From UBA6522 sp965204155 (GTDB lineage Bacteria > Pseudomonadota > Gammaproteobacteria > Steroidobacterales > Rariloculaceae): a stretch of DNA of 64,000 nucleotides. The stretch spans positions 124,001-188,000 of the forward strand of contig OZ241971.1 of NCBI GenBank assembly GCA_965204155.1, in the 5' to 3' direction. Both the position numbers and the translations under genes were made by a program. Positions 8,372-15,293 of the stretch are shown here, in pieces (the first letter of the stretch is position 1; every line of letters starts with the position of its first letter). Under the pieces are notes generated by a model. It ran no database searches. It saw only the letters and a list, made by a program, of their open reading frames with translations, and was not told the origin of the DNA.

Positions 8372-8671
8372 TCACGGCATGTACCTGTCGATATCCAAAG
8401 CCCCATGGAACACGCCAAGCACATCGATCCGATCCGATTCATCGCGTCGGAGGTAGGCGATTCGATAATGGCCATAGAGCAACACGCGAATTTCTCCTTC
8501 TTCCACAGTACGGTAGCGATAGCCGATATCGGGAAAGTCTCCAAGAACTTGCGCCTTATCGTAAATGCCGTTTACAACCCTGGCAGCGGCGTCGGGATTC
8601 TCCTGTGCGATGTAATCGAAGATGTCATGTAACCACTGTTCCGATTCGTGCGTCCACCTCAGCCGCGCCAT
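8372..8671 (-). CDS. ParE/RelE-superfamily toxin
   Basis: A 99-residue protein with the ParE pattern: W-T-x-x-x-E-Q-W-L-x-x-I near the N-terminus, YIAQENPDAAARVVNGI, LGDFPDIGYRYR, and the closing strands EIRVLLYGHYRIAYL. Family members poison gyrase (ParE) or cleave mRNA (RelE); which applies here cannot be read from the sequence. It overlaps the upstream 61-residue gene by 13 bp, the usual antitoxin-toxin layout. Confidence 0.85.
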   Translation of the reverse strand: MARLRWTHESEQWLHDIFDYIAQENPDAAARVVNGIYDKAQVLGDFPDIGYRYRTVEEGEIRVLLYGHYRIAYLRRDESDRIDVLGVFHGALDIDRYMP

Positions 8672-8844
8672 AACCTGATCCGCCGCGCTAATTCCCTGTC
8701 ATCGATCACCCGATCGGCCCGGACATCCTCCATCCCTCTCGCAATCATCCGGTCGAAAGTCAGTGCCCGCATGATTTCCTCGTAGGATGCGTCCTCCGGT
8801 TGGGTCTCAACTACCTTTCTCATCAGTTCCTTTGCTGTGGACAT
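8659..8844 (-). CDS. Cognate antitoxin of the ParE/RelE-type pair
   Basis: This is a 61-residue charged protein immediately upstream of, and overlapping, the ParE-like gene. It has an N-terminal helical segment (TAKELMRKVVETQPEDASYEE) and a basic C-terminus (RELARRIRLWRG). It matches no antitoxin DNA-binding family strongly. The assignment comes from size, position and overlap with the toxin. Such antitoxins usually repress their own promoter. Confidence 0.65.
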   Translation of the reverse strand: MSTAKELMRKVVETQPEDASYEEIMRALTFDRMIARGMEDVRADRVIDDRELARRIRLWRG

Positions 8845-9030
8845 GCTCGGTTCCTCTGTTGAGATTCTGCACTCGTGCTATCACCTTCGCGTTCGGCAGA
8901 GAATGGCTCGTCGACGTCGACGAGAGCATCCATCCAGAACTGCCCTGCTCCGCGAAACCATGCGGATATGATGAAGCATATGCCATGCCGAGCTTGGCCG
9001 AAACCCAGATGGCTATGGCGCAGCGACAAT

Positions 9031-9804
9031 TCAGCGGGGATGGTCCACCCGGCAGGGGGTCGGGTCCCAGCCGCTGCCGTCGTCCACCTGCCTGAAGTGG
9101 TTCGTGACCGCGTAGGGTCGCGTCAGGTTGGCGGGGTCCGTGACGATGCTGGTGACGACCATCCAGCGATCGCCGTTGGGCTCGGTGAAGACGTCGAAGT
9201 GCTCTTCAAGTACCGCATCGCCGCTGTACGGCACGCCGTTCTTGCGCAGGTAGCCCGGCAGCATGTTGGTGGTGGTGACCTTGAGGTAACGGGCATCCTC
9301 GGCGCTGGATTGACTCAACCAGGACGCCGCCGAGTGTCCCTGCCATGAGGGCGGCCCGGCTTCGGTTTCGTCGAAGTGCAGCAGCCGGGTCTGCGTACCG
9401 GAGTCGATGTCGATCTGCAGCGTTTCGTCGTCGGCCCACTGGATGTGCAGCCGCCCCGGCAGGCGCATGATGGAGGCAGCGCCGTAACCCCGGCATTCGT
9501 TCCCGGCGTCGTCGCCGGGGTTCCAGGCATCGGCGTACTCGCGCGACTCGCCTGTCAACGGCAACATGCTGTAGTTGCCCTTCGGCGGCATCAGCATGCG
9601 CAGGTGCCAGTACTCGCTGACCACGGAAACCCAGTACCCCGTCAGGTCCTGGGCGGCGGCTTCGCGTCCGCTGCGGGGGTCGGGGGGTGGTGGAGGCCGG
9701 TCGAAGAACTGGGCAAGCGCATCGCTCGCACTGCCCAGCGTCAGGGTCAGGACGAGCAGGCAAACGGCGCCTTGCATTGAGCCACCCTGTGAACGGCCGG
9801 ACAT
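9031..9804 (-). CDS. Exported protein of the small DPxYL family
   Basis: A 257-residue exported paralogue of 3641-4402. The signal peptide ends SASDALA (residue 31); M10 is an alternative start. A proline-rich linker precedes the GYWVSVVSEYWHLRM strand. The body has CRGYGAASIM, TRLLHFDE, GYLRKNGVPYSGD, TDPANLTRP (a DPxYL variant with Asn) and WDPTPC. It is the last gene of a tight minus-strand operon, 12066 to 9031, with a 6-bp gap from the DUF6152 gene. The function is unknown. Confidence 0.75.
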   Translation of the reverse strand: MSGRSQGGSMQGAVCLLVLTLTLGSASDALAQFFDRPPPPPDPRSGREAAAQDLTGYWVSVVSEYWHLRMLMPPKGNYSMLPLTGESREYADAWNPGDDAGNECRGYGAASIMRLPGRLHIQWADDETLQIDIDSGTQTRLLHFDETEAGPPSWQGHSAASWLSQSSAEDARYLKVTTTNMLPGYLRKNGVPYSGDAVLEEHFDVFTEPNGDRWMVVTSIVTDPANLTRPYAVTNHFRQVDDGSGWDPTPCRVDHPR

Positions 9805-9810
9805 GGCCCG

Positions 9811-10206
9811 CTAGCGGACCCGGCCGCGCCAGGACCACCCGTCGCTGGGGCGCGTGACCTCGTGCAACAGCAGCCTGTTGTACCCGGAATCCCGCGGCGG
9901 AAGGCCGCTGGCCACGATCTGCTGACCGGGCAGCAACGTCGTTCGGGTCAGCCGCGCCTCGGACAACTGGTTGATGGAGGCCCACTCCAGCACCCAGGTT
10001 TCCACGCTCCCGTCGGCGCCGGTGACATCGACGCGAAGAAACGAATGCGGGTTGCGCCACACGAGTTCCTTGACCACCCCCTGGATCTCGATGGGATCGG
10101 AATCTTCGTCGTACGTGGCCTGGAACGAATGGTGCGTCCAGCCGGCGCTCGAAACCGCCAGCGCGGCAGCACCGCCGAGCAGTGTCCTCACATGCACTTG
10201 CGTCAT
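9811..10206 (-). CDS. Exported DUF6152-family protein
   Basis: A 131-residue DUF6152 protein with hydrophobic signal GGAAALAVSSAGWT followed by His25-His26-Ser. Domain motifs are HHSFQATYDEDSDPIEIQG, LVWRNPHSFLRVDV, ASINQLSEARL and LLPGQQIVASGLPP. Cleavage right before HHS would need Thr at -1, less favoured than Ala, so its mature N-terminus is less certain than in its paralogues. It is the middle gene of the minus-strand module, with 15 and 6 bp to its neighbours. Confidence 0.85.
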   Translation of the reverse strand: MTQVHVRTLLGGAAALAVSSAGWTHHSFQATYDEDSDPIEIQGVVKELVWRNPHSFLRVDVTGADGSVETWVLEWASINQLSEARLTRTTLLPGQQIVASGLPPRDSGYNRLLLHEVTRPSDGWSWRGRVR

Positions 10207-10221
10207 CGGATCTCTCCTCGG

Positions 10222-12066
10222 TTATCTCGCCAGGCTGTCGTAGGCAGCCCCGACGAACATGTCGGTGGTCCAGTCCCCGCTGTCGCTGCCATAGCGGGCA
10301 TCGTATCCCCACGTGGGCCCGGCGGCGATGATCGTCTCCCGCGTCATCCCGCTGTCGATCATGGCCAGGATCCGGTCGCGGATCACGCTCACCATGTCAC
10401 GGTAGTAGGCGACTTCCGCGTAGTCGGCGATGCGTCCCCGTCCGGGCACCACGAGCGTGCCGCCGGAGGAGTTCTCCGCCGGTGCAACGATGCTGATCAG
10501 GTAGTTCAGCGCATCCACAAGCGCCTGAATGCCACCGCCCGTGTCCGGGTCGATCCGCGGGAAGCGGGTCAGGTCGAGCAGATCGCCGGCGCTGACCACG
10601 TCGGACTTTCGAAACAGCACCACGCTGTTGGAATCGCTGGTGCCCGGCCGATGGGTAATGACCACGGGTTCGTCGTTGAAGTGCAGCCGCTTCCATGGCG
10701 TGGAATAGGTATTGTCCGGCCATCCGCCCTCCGGCAGGGGCTCGCCGCCGTCGGGAGGCACGATCATTCGGGCAAATACGCTGAGATAGGCGATGACCGA
10801 CGCCTTGTCCCTGCCCAGCGCACCCTGGGGACCCTGGGCGTAAGTCTCGGCTCGCCAGGGAACCTGCTCCCCGGCTGCGGCGATCAAGTCGTTACCGCCG
10901 GTATGCTCCCGGGTGTGCGTGGTGTTGACGATGTACCGGATCGGGCCGTCGGAGATGGTGCGGATGGCCTCGAGCACTGCCTCGCTCATCGACTCGACCC
11001 CCGTATCCACCACCAGCACGCCGTCCTCGCCGGCCTGCACGGAGATGTTGGCGCCGGCGCCGAAAAGCGCAAACACATTACCCTGCACTGGCAGCACCTG
11101 AATCTCACCCGGCTCCGGCCCTCCCTCCAGTTCGACGCCCCATATGGGTTGGAGCCCGATCTCTTCCCCCTGCGGGCGCATGAACGGCGCGGCAGGGTCT
11201 GCGCCCGCCGGGTTGGTTTCCATGGCTGCCAGGTCGTCGACGTACCCGGGCAACATCGTGCTCGCGCCGCCGAGCTTCGCCTCGTAGGGCGTTTCGAACT
11301 CGTCGACCCGGTCCGGGTCCAGCCCGGGCAGCGGACTCTGCCCCGGGAGGAAATGGGATACCGAACCGCGGGGGACGACGGTTTCGGTTGCCTCCTCGCA
11401 GGGGTATGGGGCCATGGGACGTTCGGGAGAGTCCACCCACATGTTGGCACTGCGAATATAGGGCTCCGCCAGATAAATGGGGTCGTACATGATCGTGGTG
11501 GCCTGAAGATAGTCGCCGATGCGCCTCCATCGCGTGCGCACCGTCGTGCGGTCGCTGCGCATCAAGCCGGTGCGCCGGATATAGGCCTCCTTGAGGTGGG
11601 TGGTGGTGGTGACCAGGACATCGCCCTCCCACTCGCCCGTGGTGAACCCGCTCCAGGTGTGCGGGGCGTTGGCCGGCGGATGGGGACGGCCGTCCAGCCA
11701 GATGAAGGTTTCCTGTTGCTCCATCTGAATGTGTCCGCGATAGGCGATGATCTGTTGCGTGGCCCGGTCGACGATGGGCAGGAAACGGATCTGGGAAAGC
11801 GGGCCGTCCAGAGAGTAGTCCCACGCGTGGGGCCGGCACACCCACTCGGCCGTGTCGAATTCCTCGGCGGACCAGCTATGGGCGCGCCTGCGTCCGTCGA
11901 CGCTCAATGGAATACCGGCCGCATCGCCGGTGTCACCGCTGCCATCCTGGTCGCGGGGCAACGGAACCCACATGCCGGTGATATCCATCTGCGCAACGGC
12001 CGGTGCAGTCCCGAGCACGCAAAGCAGCGCCCAGATGGTCAGCAGTGCGATTTTCCTTCTCAACAT
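10222..12066 (-). CDS. Exported fusion: large DPxYL domain plus degenerate MBL domain
   Basis: A 614-residue exported protein with signal peptide MLRRKIALLTIWALLCVLGT...VAQ (cut after 25). Residues about 30-300 match the separate protein at 4424-5434 (WLDGRPHP, GEWEGDVL, a TGLMRSDRTTVRTRWRRIGD block, DPIYLAEP). Residues about 315-614 match the separate MBL protein at 2574-3545 (VVDTG, AGDLLDLTRFPRIDP, WTTDMFVGA). The HxHxDH motif has become THTREH (383-388), and the later histidine block reads GTSDSN, so more ligands are lost than in the unfused paralogue. It is the first gene of the minus-strand module. The fusion suggests the two domains work together. Confidence 0.8.
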   Translation of the reverse strand: MLRRKIALLTIWALLCVLGTAPAVAQMDITGMWVPLPRDQDGSGDTGDAAGIPLSVDGRRRAHSWSAEEFDTAEWVCRPHAWDYSLDGPLSQIRFLPIVDRATQQIIAYRGHIQMEQQETFIWLDGRPHPPANAPHTWSGFTTGEWEGDVLVTTTTHLKEAYIRRTGLMRSDRTTVRTRWRRIGDYLQATTIMYDPIYLAEPYIRSANMWVDSPERPMAPYPCEEATETVVPRGSVSHFLPGQSPLPGLDPDRVDEFETPYEAKLGGASTMLPGYVDDLAAMETNPAGADPAAPFMRPQGEEIGLQPIWGVELEGGPEPGEIQVLPVQGNVFALFGAGANISVQAGEDGVLVVDTGVESMSEAVLEAIRTISDGPIRYIVNTTHTREHTGGNDLIAAAGEQVPWRAETYAQGPQGALGRDKASVIAYLSVFARMIVPPDGGEPLPEGGWPDNTYSTPWKRLHFNDEPVVITHRPGTSDSNSVVLFRKSDVVSAGDLLDLTRFPRIDPDTGGGIQALVDALNYLISIVAPAENSSGGTLVVPGRGRIADYAEVAYYRDMVSVIRDRILAMIDSGMTRETIIAAGPTWGYDARYGSDSGDWTTDMFVGAAYDSLAR

Positions 12067-12220
12067 GGCAGGTGGACTCAGCTAGTGAATTCCTTACCCG
12101 TTATGCATTATGTATGGTGACCGGCAATCCGAATTCCGATATGTCGCAGCATAAGCATCTCAGAATATGAACATTATTGCTGAAAGAAGTGTTGAGGATT
12201 GGTTTACTCTCCATGAAAAG

Positions 12221-12243
12221 ATCGCAATTCTACTGTTTGCGAT
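12221..12243. promoter_or_regulatory. Inverted repeat upstream of the cytochrome/flavoprotein operon
   Basis: ATCGCAA (12221-12227) and TTGCGAT (12237-12243) are an exact 7-bp inverted repeat with a 9-bp centre, in the 255-bp gap between the divergent operons starting at 12066 and 12322. It could be an operator or a small hairpin. No regulator gene is adjacent. Confidence 0.35.
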
Positions 12244-12321
12244 GACTGGTAGAGTCGGCCCGCACCGTGGTCGAATCGCTGTAGTAAACTCTGCCGCCAC
12301 ACGGGTGGGCATGCCACAGGG

Positions 12322-12735
12322 ATGACAATGCATTACTCGAAGTTCGGATTCGCGGCCGCCGTACTGCTGTTTTCACTGCAAGGCGGCGCGCAGGTACCGG
12401 AGGACGGGCTGACGTCCCGCGAGCTCGGCATAAGCCTTGAATCACCGATTTCCCGTGTCGAACTGATCGAGCGCGGCGAAGCCGTATACAATTACTGGTG
12501 CAATACCTGCCACGGACCCGAGATGCTCAAGCCGGGTACCGCAGCGCTTGCAATCAAGTACCGCGGAGAACTCCCGGCCACGTTGACCGAGCGCACCGAC
12601 ATGGTGCCGGAATTCGTGGAACTGATGGTCCGCGAGGGTATCTCGATGATGCCGTTTTTCAGGCCGACGGAAATCAGCAATGCGGACCTCGATGCCGTGA
12701 CCGCCTACCTCACACAAAATACCGGAGAACTATGA
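12322..12735 (+). CDS. Exported c-type cytochrome, electron-accepting subunit of the adjacent flavoprotein
   Basis: A 137-residue protein with a signal peptide ending GGAQ and one heme c motif, C58-N-T-C61-H62. The fold suits a small class I cytochrome; SMMPFF near residue 112 may supply the axial Met. It overlaps by 4 bp (ATGA) a flavoprotein of the p-cresol methylhydroxylase type, in which a small cytochrome subunit takes electrons from the FAD of the dehydrogenase. By analogy this is a PchC-like subunit acting in the periplasm. The substrate is not known. Confidence 0.85.
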   Translation: MTMHYSKFGFAAAVLLFSLQGGAQVPEDGLTSRELGISLESPISRVELIERGEAVYNYWCNTCHGPEMLKPGTAALAIKYRGELPATLTERTDMVPEFVELMVREGISMMPFFRPTEISNADLDAVTAYLTQNTGEL

Positions 12736-14345
12736 TGGCAATACCCCCGGGCGTTAACGAACAGGACTTCCGGATAGCGCTCGGCGAATTCGAGAGCGCC
12801 GTGGGCAGCGACTGGGTATTCACCGAGGACGAGGACACGCGCCTGTACCGTGACGCCTACTCGCCGGTACAGAACGAGCCCGAAGAGATTCTGGTGTCCG
12901 CCGCCGTCGCGCCGGACAACACGGAGGAGGTCCAGCAGGTCGTTCGCACCGCCAATCGCTATCGCATTCCGATTTATCCGATCTCGACCGGCCGCAACCT
13001 CGGCTATGGCGGTTCCGCGCCCAACCTGTCCGGTAGTGTCGTGCTGGATCTCAAGCGCATGAATCGCGTAATCGAGGTCGACGACAAGCGCCACTACGCC
13101 ATCGTCGAACCGGGCGTGTCGTACTTCGACCTGTATCGCTACATCCAGGACCGCAATCTGAAGGTCCTCATCGACTGCCCTGACCCGGGCTGGGGCAGCG
13201 TGGTCGGCAACGCGCTCGATCACGGGGTCGGCTATACGTGGGGCGCCTATCGCGACCATTTCATCTCGCACTGCGGCATGGAAGTGGTCCTGCCGGACGG
13301 CGAGCTGATGCGTACCGGCATGGGCGCGCTGCCCGGCGCCGACACCTGGGGCGAATACCGTTACGGTTTCGGTCCGCACGTCGATGGCCTGTTCTCCCAG
13401 GGCAACTTCGGCGTGGTCACGAAGATGGGGTTTCACCTGTTCCCGGAGCCGGAAGCCTATCTGAAGGGAACCGTGTCCGTACCGGCGCGGCGCGACATCA
13501 TCGATCTTGTCGCGATCGTGAATCAGCTCGAACACGCCGGCCTGATCGGTATGCCGCGCTACAACACGCCGCTGACGGCGCATTTCTCCGAGCCCGAGGT
13601 CGCGGAGATTCTGAATCAGCCGTTCGCCCGTTCCGCGCAGGACCTCGAACGCTGGGCACAGGGCAACGACATGGCCTACTACCGCTGCGAACTCCAGTTC
13701 TACGGGCCCAGGGAAACCGTACGGGCCAACTGGAACTACGCACAGCGGCTGCTCGGCGATATCCCGGGCGCGAGATTCAGCCTCGATCATGAACTTCAGT
13801 GGCCTATCACGGCCGACGAAGTCGAGGGATTACACAAGGTGGCGCTCGGCATTCCGAACATGGAGATCTTCCGGCTGGGGACCCGGCCTGACGCCGACAC
13901 GCTGGGCTGGGACGGCGAGATGTGGTTCGCACCGCTCATCCCGAAGTCGGGGGAAGCCGTTTTGGAAGCGCAGCAAGTCTTCACCGAAGCCTTCAGGGAA
14001 ATGGGGATGCGGTCGTTCACCCACCCGGCTTCCACCCCGGCGACCTGGATGTACCGGGCGTTTATCTTCATCATGGGATTCCCGGTATCGCGGATCGACG
14101 TGGAGGCGAATCAGCGCCAGCGCGAGGCGTTTACGCACCTGGCGAACCTTGGCGCAGAGCGCGGCTGGGGCGAGTATCGAACGCCGCCGATCTTCCAGGA
14201 CCTGATCATGGGGCACTACTCGTTCAACGATCACGCGTTGCGGCGGTTCAGCGAGACCCTGAAGGATGCAGTCGACCCGAACGGTATCATTTCCGCCGGC
14301 CGCGGCGGTATCTGGCCGAAGCACATTCGGGAGCGCAGCGCGTAG
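12732..14345 (+). CDS. FAD-dependent dehydrogenase of the vanillyl-alcohol oxidase / 4-cresol dehydrogenase family
   Basis: The 537-residue protein starts at an ATG overlapping the cytochrome stop, with GGAG 5 bp upstream. The N-terminal half is a PCMH-type FAD-binding domain: PEEILVSAAVAPDNTEEVQQ, then the ISTGRNLGYGGSAP loop, SGSVVLDLKRMNRV, and GVGYTWGAYRDH. The C-terminal half matches the cresol-dehydrogenase cap (FAPLIPKSGEAV, SFTHPASTPATW, GRGGIWP at the end). Known relatives oxidise para-substituted phenols such as p-cresol, vanillyl alcohol or eugenol and pass electrons to a cytochrome c subunit. The cytochrome partner favours a dehydrogenase/hydroxylase over an oxidase. The exact phenol is unknown. 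Confidence 0.88.
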   Translation: MMAIPPGVNEQDFRIALGEFESAVGSDWVFTEDEDTRLYRDAYSPVQNEPEEILVSAAVAPDNTEEVQQVVRTANRYRIPIYPISTGRNLGYGGSAPNLSGSVVLDLKRMNRVIEVDDKRHYAIVEPGVSYFDLYRYIQDRNLKVLIDCPDPGWGSVVGNALDHGVGYTWGAYRDHFISHCGMEVVLPDGELMRTGMGALPGADTWGEYRYGFGPHVDGLFSQGNFGVVTKMGFHLFPEPEAYLKGTVSVPARRDIIDLVAIVNQLEHAGLIGMPRYNTPLTAHFSEPEVAEILNQPFARSAQDLERWAQGNDMAYYRCELQFYGPRETVRANWNYAQRLLGDIPGARFSLDHELQWPITADEVEGLHKVALGIPNMEIFRLGTRPDADTLGWDGEMWFAPLIPKSGEAVLEAQQVFTEAFREMGMRSFTHPASTPATWMYRAFIFIMGFPVSRIDVEANQRQREAFTHLANLGAERGWGEYRTPPIFQDLIMGHYSFNDHALRRFSETLKDAVDPNGIISAGRGGIWPKHIRERSA

Positions 14346-14473
14346 CCGCCGCCGAAGTGCCAGGACCTGGCAGTCCATTGCGAGAGTGCCCGGACACACT
14401 GAGTCGCAGTCCGTTGCAGACTACCTGGCGGGCCGCGACCTACACTGAAATCAGACCGACAAGGAGAGTCCAG

Positions 14474-15238
14474 ATGCGATCTTCAATGCTTCTCACCATG
14501 CTGTTGGCAGCGCCCGCCACATTCGCCCAGTTCGGCGATCCTCCCAACGAACTGCAGCAGGCCGTGATGGACGCCATGCAGAGCGAGATCAGAACCGCGG
14601 AAGAGCGTGCGCGCGACCGCAACCGTCAACCTGCGCAGGTGCTCGATTTCTTCCGGTTCGAACCCGACATGACGGTGATCGAAATCCTCCCGGCGGGCGG
14701 CTGGTACACGAAGATCCTGGGACAATTGCTCGGGGATGAAGGCAAGCTCTACGTGACCCATCCGGCGCCGACGTTTTACAGCGATCTGTTCGCCGGCGTG
14801 ACGGACCTGGCCGGCATGGAAGGCGTGGAAGAACTGGACTGGGGCACGATGGCCCCCGCGGACCGTACGCCATGGATCGCCTCGGGCCCCTGGGATGTCG
14901 AGCCCGTGGACATGGTGCTGACGTTCCGCAACTATCACAACTTCACCTACGACGCGCGCATGACCATCAACAAGTCGTCGTTCGACGCGCTGAAGCCGGG
15001 CGGACTGTATGGCATCGTCGATCACACGCGCCGGCACATGGAGCCCGACAACACTGAGAACGGCCGGCGCATGGACCCCGTGCTCGTCATCAAGGAAGTC
15101 CAGGACTCCGGTTTCGTCTTCGTCGACTACAGCACGCTGTTGCGGCGGCCCGATGACGAACTGCGGTTCGAGGTCGGCCGGCGTACGGTGACGGGAAACA
15201 CGGACCGATTCGCGCTGCTGTTCATGAAACCGGAGTAA
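14474..15238 (+). CDS. Exported class I SAM-methyltransferase-fold protein
   Basis: A 254-residue protein starting at an ATG preceded by AAGGAGA. An upstream in-frame extension overlaps the flavoprotein gene and is rejected. Residues 1-18 are a signal peptide (LLAAPATFAQ), so the protein is exported although it has a methyltransferase fold: motif I is VIEILPAGGWYTKIL, followed by VDMVLTFRNYHNF and LKPGGLYGIVDH. It belongs to a group of predicted exported methyltransferases (COG4798-like). How such a protein would obtain SAM outside the cytoplasm is unclear. It lies 128 bp after the flavoprotein on the same strand. Confidence 0.8.
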   Translation: MRSSMLLTMLLAAPATFAQFGDPPNELQQAVMDAMQSEIRTAEERARDRNRQPAQVLDFFRFEPDMTVIEILPAGGWYTKILGQLLGDEGKLYVTHPAPTFYSDLFAGVTDLAGMEGVEELDWGTMAPADRTPWIASGPWDVEPVDMVLTFRNYHNFTYDARMTINKSSFDALKPGGLYGIVDHTRRHMEPDNTENGRRMDPVLVIKEVQDSGFVFVDYSTLLRRPDDELRFEVGRRTVTGNTDRFALLFMKPE

Positions 15239-15293
15239 TCCGCCCGCACGGACGGTCGACCGCAATCGACCGCGCCGGAAACAATGACCTGCC

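Noticed and set aside
1..12066. Natural-product biosynthesis cluster
   Set aside because: No biosynthetic enzymes are present. The exported proteins show no catalytic motifs typical of such pathways.
9862..12120. Long open frame on the plus strand opposite the fused DPxYL-MBL gene (about 750 codons)
   Set aside because: It is antisense to a gene with a signal peptide and paralogues. Such frames are common in GC-rich DNA and the product has low-complexity composition with no family motif.
12498..12731. N-terminal extension of the flavoprotein frame
   Set aside because: It overlaps the cytochrome gene in another frame. The ATG at 12732 has a good ribosome site and gives the family-like N-terminus.
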